Source: an uncultured Flavobacteriales bacterium
GTDB taxonomy: Bacteria > Bacteroidota > Bacteroidia > Flavobacteriales_D > Crocinitomicaceae
Assembly (NCBI GenBank): GCA_903935095.1
Contig: CAIZQH010000003.1
Location: 1-64,000 of the forward strand
Length of the DNA: 64,000 nt
Direction of reading: 5' to 3'
The translations under genes and the position numbers were made by a program. Shown here piece after piece: positions 31,882-41,367 of the stretch (position 1 is its first letter; each line of letters starts with the position of its first letter). The notes beneath the pieces are model-generated. The model did not search any database. It worked only from the letters and a program-made list of their open reading frames with translations, and was not told the origin of the DNA.

Positions 31882-33441
31882 TTAATCCAACTTCATTATC
31901 TTTTTTGACAACAATTTATTCCCAATTCTAGCTGAAACATAGAAAATTCCATTGGAAACCTTAACTCCAGAATCGTCTGTTCCGTCCCAATTAATGTCTT
32001 GAATGCCGTTTACATTTGTCAGTTTTCGAATTAATTCACCGGCAGCAGAATAAAGGTATACTTGATCATTTAGCCCAAGTATTTCTGGAAAATGTATATC
32101 ACAGCCTGTGCTAAATGGATTTGGGGATACCTGTATAGAGCCAGATTCATTAGGCAGGTATTCACCAACACTTGCGTTGACAAATTGATTCAAGTCGTAG
32201 GTTTCATCCCCGGTTTGATAAGGCATGTAGTGAAAATAAACAAGGAACATTTCATCCGTTGTATTAAATCCACTGTAAACGTTTTGAGGTGGATTATTTG
32301 GATTATGCACGTTTAACGTCGTATTGTCATACGTAGCCTCTCCTTTTAACTTATAACCAGTTGAAACTTTCTGTATGTGTTGGAAAAAATAGAAATCTTG
32401 CCACATGAAATCCCATTTAGGCACATTGATGAGCGGAATAGTATCCAAGTTTTGCTTGTATGCATATGCCTTAATGTTCTTACCAACTAAATGCATGTGC
32501 GGAAAGACCGAAAGAATGGAATAATTGGATGGTAGTGTGCCACTCGGAGGGAATTGAGCGGTCAATGTTGTTTCTTGGTTGGCAGGCAAGGTAAAGTTAT
32601 TGTTTGCGATGAGTGGTCCAGCGGAGACTTGGCGGACTCCAGTCGTGCCAACTGGATAAAAATGGATGATGACCTTCGTACTATCAAAAGCACCGTAACT
32701 TCCCATTGGATAGTGCATGGCAAAGTAGATACTTGAACCTGGACCTATATCAATCCCAAGTTTGAGCGGATCTACAGAGGGCAAGATCATGGGTGTTGCA
32801 CCAGGGGTATATCCCGTGATCAATTTTGTTGATGCGTTACTTGGACTCGCACAATTTCCATCGAGCGTATCCGTGCTTTCAACACTTGTTGGATCCACAA
32901 ACACCAGGGCATGATGAACAATCTCGCGATTTCCTGGCACCACTTCCACCGCCTTTATCGTTCTGTTTTGCGTCAAATTCGTTGGAATAGCAAAGCAAAC
33001 GTAATCATCGTGTGTGGTTGCTTTACTCATATACGTTGGAATCTGAACGGTCAAGTCCCCATTACCTAGATAAGTGCTATTTGAATAAACCGGCGGCGGC
33101 GGAGTACTTGCTGCATTTCCTTCAGGAAAACCAAGGTCTAACCAAGTGAGGATGGTCGATTTCTCCGCTGCACTTAAGGAACGATTATGTAAATATTGCT
33201 GATAATTATTGTCTGGCGGCCATGGTGGCATCTCGTTGGTGTTGATGCATTGGTAAACGAGTGATGCCATCGGATTCACTTCATTAAAGGTCATCAGTGA
33301 AACGGGAGCTGCTCCACCTGGGTGATGGCATTTGGTGCACTTATTATAGAAAATTTGCGCTACTTCACCGCTCCAAGTTTGAGCATTTGATTGGAAACTT
33401 ACTAGGATTCCAGCAAGGATAACAAAGTGTCTAAAGTTCAT
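31882..33441 (-). CDS. T9SS-exported protein: cytochrome c motif plus copper type II monooxygenase-like domains
   Basis: A 519-residue secreted protein. After the signal peptide (cut near SNAQ) a CTKCHHPGG motif (Cys35-x2-Cys38-His39) is a c-type haem site in a cytochrome-like segment that ends with MPPWPP. Residues about 125-430 look like the two-domain peptidylglycine/dopamine monooxygenase fold, with EIVHHALVFVD (two His), AMHYPMG, and FPHMHLVGK copper-ligand motifs. The C-terminus (about 437-519) is a T9SS type A sorting domain (VSPNPFSTG ... LLSKKIMKLD). Start is the ATG at 33441; three codons upstream is only a TTG. It lies 10 bases downstream of an esterase gene. Substrate unknown. Confidence 0.78.
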   Translation of the reverse strand: MNFRHFVILAGILVSFQSNAQTWSGEVAQIFYNKCTKCHHPGGAAPVSLMTFNEVNPMASLVYQCINTNEMPPWPPDNNYQQYLHNRSLSAAEKSTILTWLDLGFPEGNAASTPPPPVYSNSTYLGNGDLTVQIPTYMSKATTHDDYVCFAIPTNLTQNRTIKAVEVVPGNREIVHHALVFVDPTSVESTDTLDGNCASPSNASTKLITGYTPGATPMILPSVDPLKLGIDIGPGSSIYFAMHYPMGSYGAFDSTKVIIHFYPVGTTGVRQVSAGPLIANNNFTLPANQETTLTAQFPPSGTLPSNYSILSVFPHMHLVGKNIKAYAYKQNLDTIPLINVPKWDFMWQDFYFFQHIQKVSTGYKLKGEATYDNTTLNVHNPNNPPQNVYSGFNTTDEMFLVYFHYMPYQTGDETYDLNQFVNASVGEYLPNESGSIQVSPNPFSTGCDIHFPEILGLNDQVYLYSAAGELIRKLTNVNGIQDINWDGTDDSGVKVSNGIFYVSARIGNKLLSKKIMKLD

Positions 33442-33451
33442 AAAAATCAAA

Positions 33452-34747
33452 TTAGTGTTGTAAAATTATCGAATTCCTCCAAATTTGAGAATTAGCTAAC
33501 TCTACGGCAATGAAATAAGTACCATTTGGAAGATGCGTTAAATCCAATTCATTCAAAGTTGATGAATTCACGTTTTGAATTTTTCCGAACATGTCCATGA
33601 CTTTGACTGATTCAATGGATGTCCCGTCAGAAGTTATATGAATCAACCCATTTGTTGGATTTGGAAAAAGTTGTAGAGAAATGTTCTCTTCTTCTATCCC
33701 AGAACTAGTACAAACCTCATTAACTGGAGATCCATCACAGTAATTAATCGCATAAAGCGTTGCTGTCTGAAGCGGATTATTTGCTGGTTGCAGCGCTGTT
33801 TCCGTACACCCCATTTGTTTCACTAAAAAGTCGCGCACGAAACGAATGCTTGTGTCCATGTATGCAGCATTGCTCAAGTATGGAACATGCGGCGCTCCTG
33901 GAAAGGTGTAAAATTGATTTTCTACTCCAACGGCACATGCACGTTCATGAAGCATCCTACTTCCATCCAAGTACATGAGCGGAGTTCCTGGATTTACTAC
34001 GCCACGGTTGTATTTAACTGTTCCATCTGCTGTCCCATGAAATGAACACAGGGGAACATCTCCAGCTTCTAACCAACTGTATCTCGCCAATGCGCCACAA
34101 CCGTTTATCACCGCGTGAACTTTGGTCGAATATCCTGGATTTCCACTGGTTCCTTCCAGTCCACCGAGTGTTTGAATGGTGCTAGCGCTCAAATAATCAG
34201 AAATCTCGCAAGGATTATCAAGGTAGGCTACATGCAAAGCAGTAATTGCTCCAGCGGAACTACCCCCAATGAATATGTGATTTGTGTCTACTTTGTAGAG
34301 ATTGGCTGTTTGACAATCCTTGTAGAAATAGCGAATAGCGCCTTTTAAATCTTGAACAGCACGAACGACTGCTTTCACGGCGTTAGCGGAATCAAAGGGA
34401 AAGAATCCAAGGCGGTAATCGATGCTTGCGCACACGTATCCTTTTTTCGCAAAACTTTCGGACCACGTTTTCACATCGTTGTCGGTTTTTGATCCAGCGA
34501 TAAAACTTCCGCCGTGCACCCAAATAATCAAGGGTCGCGCCAATTCGGTATCGCCAGTTGGCTCATAAAAGTCTAGTTTCAATTGATTTGCTGCTCCACT
34601 CCAGGTATTGTTTTGGCCGTAAATCACATTACTAGTAACAGTAAAGTTTGTGAAAACATCGCTCGCATAGCGCCCGCTGCTACATGGAGATTGAGCGAAG
34701 GCCGCAACACTCAAAAGCAAGCTCAATAGAAAAGTAAAATTTCTCAT
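33452..34747 (-). CDS. T9SS-exported alpha/beta hydrolase (carboxylesterase-like)
   Basis: A 431-residue protein with signal peptide (AFAQ), an alpha/beta-hydrolase core and a sorting domain. The oxyanion hole is in LIIWVHGGSFIAGSKTD (about residue 75), the nucleophile Ser in FIGGSSAGAITALH (about 160, GxSxG), and the catalytic His in GAPHVPYL (about 285). Residues 355-431 are a T9SS type A domain (LFPNPTNGLIHITSD ... RNSIILQH). Acts on an ester substrate outside the cell; specificity unknown. Likely first gene before the cytochrome/monooxygenase-like gene. Confidence 0.85.
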   Translation of the reverse strand: MRNFTFLLSLLLSVAAFAQSPCSSGRYASDVFTNFTVTSNVIYGQNNTWSGAANQLKLDFYEPTGDTELARPLIIWVHGGSFIAGSKTDNDVKTWSESFAKKGYVCASIDYRLGFFPFDSANAVKAVVRAVQDLKGAIRYFYKDCQTANLYKVDTNHIFIGGSSAGAITALHVAYLDNPCEISDYLSASTIQTLGGLEGTSGNPGYSTKVHAVINGCGALARYSWLEAGDVPLCSFHGTADGTVKYNRGVVNPGTPLMYLDGSRMLHERACAVGVENQFYTFPGAPHVPYLSNAAYMDTSIRFVRDFLVKQMGCTETALQPANNPLQTATLYAINYCDGSPVNEVCTSSGIEEENISLQLFPNPTNGLIHITSDGTSIESVKVMDMFGKIQNVNSSTLNELDLTHLPNGTYFIAVELANSQIWRNSIILQH

Positions 34748-34762
34748 AGGTTTTGGTTTAAA

Positions 34763-36076
34763 TTAAGGAAATCGGATGCCGTCATATTTGAGGGCATTTA
34801 CATAGGGAATCGCTGAATGGTATTTTAGGTTGATTGCTTTGATAAATTCATTGGCAAAAAGGGCATTTCCACGGGGATTCAGGTAGATTCCATCTAAGGA
34901 GTAGGCACCTCCCGAAACAAATTTTGCACTCATGCTGACCCCATTGTAAACGAAGCCATCCTTTAGTTTTGAAATGAATTGACCGGTATTTACGACAGCT
35001 AATTGATATTGCTCTGCGACATTTCGGATAATGGTATTGTACGCTTCTATTTTATTTCGAAGGGTGTTCAATTCTCCTGCATCCAGGATGAATTCATCGC
35101 GAATGGGGAAAAGTACGCCCATTTGATTGCATTTCACAGAATCCAATGGCACACTAAGGAGCAATAATTCACTTGATTCGATTTGACGAACAGCGAACAT
35201 GTTTGCGGTAGAATCGACCATCATGAATGGATTTGCGCCCAATTGAAAGTAAAATCCAAGTGGATTGTATATGCTATTCAAGGTCCCTAAATTGCTGTTG
35301 TCTAATGTTAATCCATTCCACGGAATAGTGGTGAAATAAGGCATTTGACTCACATCTGGAATGGTTGCAACGACTCCTTTTGCACCTGAGGAAGTTAAAT
35401 TAAAGAGGATTTGTTCGTAGTTCTGTTGAAATTCAATTTCGGTAGGCAAGGTTTCATGTGTGCCGCCTGATTTTGCGAAATCTAATACATCTTCTAATCC
35501 GATGTATAATTGAAAAAAGCTGGGAGGACTAGCTGTGAGTTCATTGAGTAAACTGACATTTGGGGAGGAGGACATGCGTTGAAAGAAGGCATTGCTCGCC
35601 GACAAATTGGCATTCGTGAATTGACTGGATGTTAATCCAGGTATTCCAAACACCTTAAATGGATTGGTTGCTTGATATACGTTTTGAGTCAAACAGTTTA
35701 AATCGCCAACGGAAGCAGTTCTCACAGGAGATAAACTACTGACACCTTTGCAATCTGTTTTGTACGAAAGATGAAAGGGTGCTAGTCCATTTACACTGAC
35801 TCCAATTGACAATCCATCTAAGTAGGGAATATTGGTTGTTGGTGCAGCAATGAATTCCATTTGAGTTGCCAAGATATTTGCCAACGAGTTTTCTTGATTT
35901 TCTTTGGTGAATCCATCATTCATGTAGCCACCCATTTGACCATCACCGATGTATAGGATATTTGTCACATCGATTTCGCCTGCTGGATTCGGCATTTCGT
36001 TTTTTGGCTCACAAGAAAGTAAGGCCAGTCCACAGACGCATAAAATAACCATGTAGCGAATCATCCTCATTACCAT
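34763..36076 (-). CDS. SGNH-fold lipoprotein with degenerate catalytic residues
   Basis: A 437-residue lipoprotein (lipobox LALLSC, Cys22). The fold is that of SGNH/GDSL hydrolases that are usually paired with FadL-type porins in Flavobacteriia. In block I the expected GNSLTAG/GDSxTxG is GDGQMGG, so the nucleophilic Ser is Gly. In the C-terminal block the expected SLDGVHPTPRGNA reads SLDGIYLNPRGNA, so the catalytic His is Tyr. The Asp (in DG) remains. It is therefore probably not a hydrolase but may bind the lipid substrate. It overlaps the FadL gene's stop by 7 bases. Confidence 0.72.
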   Translation of the reverse strand: MVMRMIRYMVILCVCGLALLSCEPKNEMPNPAGEIDVTNILYIGDGQMGGYMNDGFTKENQENSLANILATQMEFIAAPTTNIPYLDGLSIGVSVNGLAPFHLSYKTDCKGVSSLSPVRTASVGDLNCLTQNVYQATNPFKVFGIPGLTSSQFTNANLSASNAFFQRMSSSPNVSLLNELTASPPSFFQLYIGLEDVLDFAKSGGTHETLPTEIEFQQNYEQILFNLTSSGAKGVVATIPDVSQMPYFTTIPWNGLTLDNSNLGTLNSIYNPLGFYFQLGANPFMMVDSTANMFAVRQIESSELLLLSVPLDSVKCNQMGVLFPIRDEFILDAGELNTLRNKIEAYNTIIRNVAEQYQLAVVNTGQFISKLKDGFVYNGVSMSAKFVSGGAYSLDGIYLNPRGNALFANEFIKAINLKYHSAIPYVNALKYDGIRFP

Positions 36077-37305
36077 TTGTAGTTTAGGGAAATTCCAGGA
36101 GCAAGCGCAACTGTTTTAAACGTCCCGTTCAATTGTGTTTCCAAATTTTTATCTGTTCTCGTCAGCTTTGTTGCGTAGCAGGATGCATCAACGGAAAAGT
36201 GCTTGTTAAAAAGGTAACTAAGTCCAAAAGTTCCATACGCTCGATTTGCATCCGGTGTTTCAGGCGTTACAAATCCGGATTGAACAGGCGTAAAACCGAA
36301 TCCACCACCTGCACGAATTACCAAATGTTCAGTTGGTGTGTAAGACGCACCACCTCGAAAAGCAAAGATGCTTTTGTAGTTTCTAGCAGATTTTGTATCC
36401 AAGAGTGAACTTGTATTCAAGGCGTAATCAAAAGCGAGTGTATCGTATACTTTCCAATTCACGTGATTGATGTCCAAAATAATCTTCCATTTCTTTGTTG
36501 CATCCATTGAAAAACCCAGACTTAGCACACTTGGTAAGGGCAGAGCAGCTGAAAAAGTCCCGTTGGGAAAATTACTTTCGAGGGAACTTGGAACGGTAAA
36601 TGTTGCTTGTCCATCAGCCACTGCCATGGAAACTTTGGAACGATAGGTGAGACCGACAGAAAAACGTGGATTTACATGAAACAGGACACCTGCGTTATAC
36701 CCGAATCCTATTGCTTTTCCTGCCAGTTCGGCATGGCCATAATTTCCTAAGGTATCTTGGATAGGAATGTCCTTTTGCAAGTTCACGCTTCCAGAACTGA
36801 AGACAAATCCACCGCCAATTCCCAAGCGTTCATTGATGCGATAGGAAAAAGTAGGTTGGATGAAAATTGCTTTTAAGGAAAGTCTTGTTAGTGCAAAGCG
36901 TCCAATCCAATTAGGTTCCCATTGAACCGTGCTCCCAAAAGGTGTGTAAATAGCTAATCCAGCGCTAAGAGCTTCCAATTTGTTTTTAAAACGATACAAG
37001 CCATAAGCGGAAAAGGGTGTTCCAACAGGATTATTGGTTGTATAGTTTTCTTGAGTGGCAGAATCTGTATAGTGAACTGTTGCAAAAATAGGAGTAGTTG
37101 CAAGATTTATCTCGGATTTATGAGCAAAAGCAGCCGCCCCAGGATTGAAAAACAAGGTGGAGGCATCAGCGTATGCTGCTGTTCCAGCACAACCCATTCC
37201 TTGTTGTTTTTGTCCTTGAAAATTGACTTGAAACCCTTGTCCATAAGAATATAGTGAACAGCAAAGTGTCAGAGTCAAATAAAGAATGTTTGTGAAAGAG
37301 CTCAC
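36070..37305 (-). CDS. OmpP1/FadL family outer-membrane transporter
   Basis: A 411-residue outer-membrane barrel for hydrophobic compounds. Signal peptide ends YSYGQ, followed by the family start GFQVNFQGQKQQGMGCAGTAAYADASTLFFNPGA, where the Asn-Pro-Ala/Gly motif belongs to the N-terminal hatch. Strands continue to the end, closing with APGISLNYKW. The start codon is GTG. It is followed, with overlap, by the degenerate SGNH lipoprotein, suggesting the two form an uptake or sensing unit. Confidence 0.88.
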   Translation of the reverse strand: MSSFTNILYLTLTLCCSLYSYGQGFQVNFQGQKQQGMGCAGTAAYADASTLFFNPGAAAFAHKSEINLATTPIFATVHYTDSATQENYTTNNPVGTPFSAYGLYRFKNKLEALSAGLAIYTPFGSTVQWEPNWIGRFALTRLSLKAIFIQPTFSYRINERLGIGGGFVFSSGSVNLQKDIPIQDTLGNYGHAELAGKAIGFGYNAGVLFHVNPRFSVGLTYRSKVSMAVADGQATFTVPSSLESNFPNGTFSAALPLPSVLSLGFSMDATKKWKIILDINHVNWKVYDTLAFDYALNTSSLLDTKSARNYKSIFAFRGGASYTPTEHLVIRAGGGFGFTPVQSGFVTPETPDANRAYGTFGLSYLFNKHFSVDASCYATKLTRTDKNLETQLNGTFKTVALAPGISLNYKW

Positions 37306-37325
37306 TGTTTAGGCTTGGGTTTTAC

Positions 37326-37333
37326 CAAATATA
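37326..37333 (-). promoter_or_regulatory. -7 box TATATTTG of the fadL-like gene
   Basis: TAnnTTTG on the minus strand, 20 bases before the GTG at 37305; a TTTG lies 15 bases further upstream, shorter than the typical spacer. Confidence 0.5.
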
Positions 37334-37367
37334 TTAAATTTAGTCGAACAAAACTTAAACCTTTCAA

Positions 37368-38249
37368 ATGAAACCTGTTAGACTTACTTCCATTCTCATT
37401 CTTTTATTTACAATCTTTCAATCCATCGCGCAAGACTTTCCCGCTTATGTGATCTATACGAGTAATGGCAAAAAAACGACCTTCGACAAGTTAGAAGATG
37501 CGGCGGAAGGGAAGGAGCTTATTTTGTTTGGCGAATTTCACGATAATCCGATCTCTCATTGGTTGCAGTTGGAATTAACGAAAGAACTTTTTGAAGAAAA
37601 TGGGGCAAATCTACAATTAGGATTTGAAATGTTTGAGCAGGACCAACAGGAGTTGCTTAGCCAATATTTATTAGGTAATTTAACGACAAAGCAGTTCAAA
37701 GACACGATGCGACTTTGGCCAAATTACGAAACGGATTATGCGCCAATCATCGAATTCGCCAAAACGAATAAATTGTTTTGTGTGGCATCGAATGTTCAGC
37801 GGAAATATGCTTCACTATTGTTCAAAAAAGGCAGAAAAGCAATGGACACGCTTTCTGCAGCAATAAAAACTCAAATGGCGCCGATTGATTTCGTGGTGGA
37901 TACGAGTTTGTCGCAGTACCGAGAAGTTTTTTCCATGGGTGGACATATGGGCGTAAATATGGGGATGAACATGTTGGAATCGCAAGCCTTTAAGGACGCG
38001 ACCATGGCACAATTTATATTAGCGAATCCTGGAAGAAAGGCGGGAACCGTTCATCTACATTTCAATGGTGCATTTCATTCAGACTTTCACCAAGGCATCC
38101 TTTGGTATGTGCAGCAAAAAGAACCCAATATTCGTGTTTTAACCATTTCAACGGTGACACAAGATGATGTACGCAAATTGGACAAGGAGCATCTTGGACG
38201 AGCGGACTTTATTATTTGCGTGCCTGAATCCATGACTCGAACACATTAA
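37368..38249 (+). CDS. ChaN-like exported protein (DUF399)
   Basis: A 293-residue protein with signal peptide (cut after SIAQ; no lipobox). The ChaN fold is shown by ELILFGEFHDNPISHWLQLEL (about residue 45), LQLGFEMFEQDQQELL, a central IEFAKTNKLFCVASNVQRKYA and HLHFNGAFHSDFHQGILWYV (about 225). Family members bind haem in Campylobacter and cyanobacteria or are iron-regulated. Two Met-rich GGHMGVNMGMNM residues (about 190) may be a metal or haem ligand. Overlaps xseA by 4 bases, convergent. Confidence 0.85.
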   Translation: MKPVRLTSILILLFTIFQSIAQDFPAYVIYTSNGKKTTFDKLEDAAEGKELILFGEFHDNPISHWLQLELTKELFEENGANLQLGFEMFEQDQQELLSQYLLGNLTTKQFKDTMRLWPNYETDYAPIIEFAKTNKLFCVASNVQRKYASLLFKKGRKAMDTLSAAIKTQMAPIDFVVDTSLSQYREVFSMGGHMGVNMGMNMLESQAFKDATMAQFILANPGRKAGTVHLHFNGAFHSDFHQGILWYVQQKEPNIRVLTISTVTQDDVRKLDKEHLGRADFIICVPESMTRTH

Positions 38250-39568
38250 GCATTTCTAGAGATCGAGGTGACTTTCGCTGAAATAGTCCCTTGGATGGTT
38301 TCTGTTTCAATATGTGCATCTAATTCAATGATGGACTTTTCATCAATGGCTTTCCCATTCATTCTGGTGATGCTGTATCCCCGTTTTAACACATGTATTG
38401 GATCTAGAAACTGCACTTTTTCTTCGATTTGATTTACTTTCTGAACTTCCTTATCTAGCAGGAACAGTACTTGAGGTTTGAGTCTGGTTTCTTGATTTTG
38501 CAGTACTTGGTGATGAATCGACAATTGATTCCTGGTTTGATGTTGTACTTGAAATTGGACAGACAAAAAACGTTCTTTCGCATGTTGCACTCTTTTTTGA
38601 ACTCCTTGATGTATTCCGTTGGCAAGCGTGATTAAGCTTTGTTGTTTCACATTCAGAAATCGATTGCTTTCCAATAAAATGTATTGTGTCAATTGTTGCA
38701 CTTCCAAATCAAATTCCCGGAAAGTGAGCACCAAAAACTCCGCTAATTTGGTCGGGGTTATGGCATTTCGATAGGCGACCATTTCCGCGACGGTTAAATT
38801 GGTGGAATGACCGATACCAGTCAAAACGGGAATAGGGAAAGTTGCAATTGCTTGACAAAGTTCGAAATGATTATAGCAAGTCATACCCACTTCTGCACCA
38901 CCTCCACGCACAATTACGACGATGTCAAAAAGATCGATTTGCTTTTTGATGTTCTCCAAAGCGGCACAAATGGACTGAACGGCTAAATCTCCTTGAACAT
39001 ACGCTTCAAAAAGACTCGTTTCGAAAAAATACTTGTTTGGATTATCCTGTAAAACTTGATAGAAATCGGAGAGTCCTTTACTGGCATCGCCTGAAATAAT
39101 GGCAATTCGTTTCGGAAGAAGGGGAAATTCCTTGGTCTGATTGCAATTAATCAATTGAAGTTGTTCTAATTTTCGAAGTGTTTCTTCCCGTTCACGCTGC
39201 AATTCACCAAGCGAGTAGGATGGGTCGATGTCTAAAATTTGAAGGGTGAGTCCGAATGTAGGATGAAAATTAATTTTGACTTGAAGAAGTAATGTTTTCC
39301 CATCTTGCAGAGGTTCCTTTACGACACGTACGAATGCTTCATTTATGCGTTCTAATTGTTGTTTCCAGATCGTGCCTGTAATCTGAGCGACAATTTTCCC
39401 ATCTTCTTTCTGAACAAGTTCAGGAAACGCGTGTCCACTCGGATAGCGATTCATCTTGTGCATTTCTGCTTTTACCCAATAATACGTCGAATAGCGATCC
39501 TCGATGGTTTTTTGAATCGATTGTACAACTTGTTTAAGGGAGAAGACTTGTTTTTCGGATTGGCTCAT
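38246..39568 (-). CDS. xseA: Exodeoxyribonuclease VII large subunit
   Basis: A 440-residue protein with an N-terminal OB fold (YYWVKAEMHKMNRYPSGHAFPEL, about residue 30), the catalytic domain with IVVIVRGGGAEVGMTCYNHFEL and VLTGIGHSTNLTVAEMVA (about 225-270), and a C-terminal coiled coil. It degrades single-stranded DNA to oligonucleotides. The small subunit xseB, often the next gene, is not in the window; downstream is the convergent ChaN-like gene. Confidence 0.93.
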   Translation of the reverse strand: MSQSEKQVFSLKQVVQSIQKTIEDRYSTYYWVKAEMHKMNRYPSGHAFPELVQKEDGKIVAQITGTIWKQQLERINEAFVRVVKEPLQDGKTLLLQVKINFHPTFGLTLQILDIDPSYSLGELQREREETLRKLEQLQLINCNQTKEFPLLPKRIAIISGDASKGLSDFYQVLQDNPNKYFFETSLFEAYVQGDLAVQSICAALENIKKQIDLFDIVVIVRGGGAEVGMTCYNHFELCQAIATFPIPVLTGIGHSTNLTVAEMVAYRNAITPTKLAEFLVLTFREFDLEVQQLTQYILLESNRFLNVKQQSLITLANGIHQGVQKRVQHAKERFLSVQFQVQHQTRNQLSIHHQVLQNQETRLKPQVLFLLDKEVQKVNQIEEKVQFLDPIHVLKRGYSITRMNGKAIDEKSIIELDAHIETETIQGTISAKVTSISRNA

Positions 39569-39612
39569 GGGTTTGACACTGGCAAATAAAGGTAGGAATA
39601 ATACGCTTAGGT

Positions 39613-40686
39613 TTATTTCAATGGGATGCCACGCGAGCTTACCGGTCCAGTATTTTTGCTTTTCTCAAGGGTCAATACGAAGGTAGTCCCGATACCGACT
39701 TGACTTTTCACTTGAATGCTTTGACCATGAGATTCGACGATGTGTTTCGCAATGGCGAGACCAAGTCCAGATCCTCCTTCGTTTCGATTTCTACTTTTTT
39801 CCACGCGGTAAAAGCGTTCAAACAATCGAGGCAAGTGATGAGGTTCAATTCCAGGGCCATCATCTTTAATTTCCAACAAATAACGGTCATCTATTTCTAA
39901 AATAGAGACAGTTAAATGTCCATTTTCTATACCGTAGGAAATGGCATTTGAAATCAAATTCGTAAAAACTTGTCCCAATTTATTTCTATCCGCATTCACA
40001 TATTTCGCTGAATAGGATTTTTCAAAAAGCAAGTGGTAATTTTTTTCTTTGGCAATGAGTTCAAAGGACTCAAATGAATCTTTGAGGAGCTCTAGTATGT
40101 CGAAAGAGCGGATTTCCAGACGTAAATTCTCCGTTTCCATTCTGGTAATCTGATCGAGGTCTTCCAGAATTCCGGTGATTCGATCTGTTGATTTGGATGC
40201 CCGTTCCAGAAATGATCTATTGACATTTGGGTCTTCTAATCCACCATCCAATAGCGTTAGGAGGTAGCCTTGAATGGAAAACACAGGAGTTTTTAACTCG
40301 TGTGCTAAGTTTCCCAAAAACTCTTTTCGAAAAGCAGCTTGTTCTCTCAGTTTTGAGATTTCAATGGTACTATTTTCTTTCCATTCAGCGACATTCTTTT
40401 CCGCATCCTCCATTAAGGAATCGATGGATTTGTTAAACACACTATTTTCCGGTGCGTTGATTTGAATCGATCGGTAGATGAGGGATAATCGGTGTTGAAT
40501 GAATCCTTTTAAAAGCAAATAAAAAACAAGGTATGCAAAGATTCCTGAAATGATAGGAATGGATATGATCAGTTGTTGAGTTAAGAACAAAACATTGAGA
40601 TGAACGAAAAGTGTGAACAGGAAAGTGATGAGCATAAATGCTAAACTTCCATAAAGAATTAATACACTAGGTCTTGCTGTTTTCAT
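39613..40686 (-). CDS. PhoR-like sensor histidine kinase
   Basis: A 357-residue membrane kinase. Two transmembrane segments (about 11-30 and 38-58) with almost no periplasmic loop, then a linker, DHp with the phospho-acceptor His129 in FLGNLAHELKTPVFSIQGY, and a CATPase with NKLGQVFTNLISNAISY (N box), IKDDGPGIEPHHLPRLFERFYRVE (G1) and GGSGLGLAIAKHIVE (G2). No PAS domain is seen. The short, sensor-free input region is like PhoR kinases of Bacteroidota. It overlaps the response regulator by ATGA. The phosphate role is inferred from its neighbours and the repeats upstream of the next two genes. Confidence 0.88.
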   Translation of the reverse strand: MKTARPSVLILYGSLAFMLITFLFTLFVHLNVLFLTQQLIISIPIISGIFAYLVFYLLLKGFIQHRLSLIYRSIQINAPENSVFNKSIDSLMEDAEKNVAEWKENSTIEISKLREQAAFRKEFLGNLAHELKTPVFSIQGYLLTLLDGGLEDPNVNRSFLERASKSTDRITGILEDLDQITRMETENLRLEIRSFDILELLKDSFESFELIAKEKNYHLLFEKSYSAKYVNADRNKLGQVFTNLISNAISYGIENGHLTVSILEIDDRYLLEIKDDGPGIEPHHLPRLFERFYRVEKSRNRNEGGSGLGLAIAKHIVESHGQSIQVKSQVGIGTTFVLTLEKSKNTGPVSSRGIPLK

Positions 40687-41360
40687 TTATCCTTGAAGGT
40701 ATATCCGACTCCTTTGATAGTGCGAATATAATCATCTCCAAGCTTTTCACGCAATTTTCGAATGTGTACATCAATTGTTCTTTCACCAACGATGGTTTCG
40801 TTGCCCCAAACAACGGATAGAATTTGGTCTCTATTGAATACTTTCCCCGGTCGGCTTGCCAGTAATTCAAGTAACTCAAATTCTTTTTTGGGTAGGGTTA
40901 AAGATTCACCATTCACGATCACTAGAAAGCGATCTCGGTCAATCTGAATGTCTGATTCTATTGGTTTATCTGAGTTTTTTATCCTTCTGAGCAAAGACTC
41001 AATTTTACTCAATAACAACCTTGGTCTAATTGGTTTATTGATGTAATCATCAGCGCCAGCTTCAAAGCCGGCAATTTGAGCGTAATCTTCTGTTCTTGCA
41101 GTAAGAAAAGCAATGATGGGTTGGGTGAGATTTAAATCTTTACGAATGATTTGACATGTTTCAATTCCATCCATGATGGGCATCATCACATCTAAAAGAA
41201 TGAGCGATGGATTGATTTGCTGAACAATGCGCAAAGCTTCTTGTCCATTTGACGCCACAAAAACTTTAAATCCCTCCTTGCGGATATTATAGGAAAGAAA
41301 CTCTAGGATATCTGGTTCATCATCAACGATTAAAATGGTATGTCCTTTTGAGTTTTCCAT
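40683..41360 (-). CDS. PhoB/OmpR-type response regulator
   Basis: A 225-residue OmpR-family regulator: receiver with HTILIVDDEPDILEFLSY, phospho-Asp57 in LILLDVMMPIMDG, then a winged helix with KKEFELLELLASRPGKVFNRDQIL and GERTIDVHIRKLREKLG (the DNA-binding helix). The ATG at 41360 (MENSKGH) is chosen because the in-frame upstream codon is a TTG inside a terminator hairpin. Only 7 bases separate that terminator's T-tract from the ATG, so the gene has no obvious promoter of its own. The kinase follows with overlap. Confidence 0.92.
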   Translation of the reverse strand: MENSKGHTILIVDDEPDILEFLSYNIRKEGFKVFVASNGQEALRIVQQINPSLILLDVMMPIMDGIETCQIIRKDLNLTQPIIAFLTARTEDYAQIAGFEAGADDYINKPIRPRLLLSKIESLLRRIKNSDKPIESDIQIDRDRFLVIVNGESLTLPKKEFELLELLASRPGKVFNRDQILSVVWGNETIVGERTIDVHIRKLREKLGDDYIRTIKGVGYTFKDK

Positions 41361-41367
41361 AGGGGGT

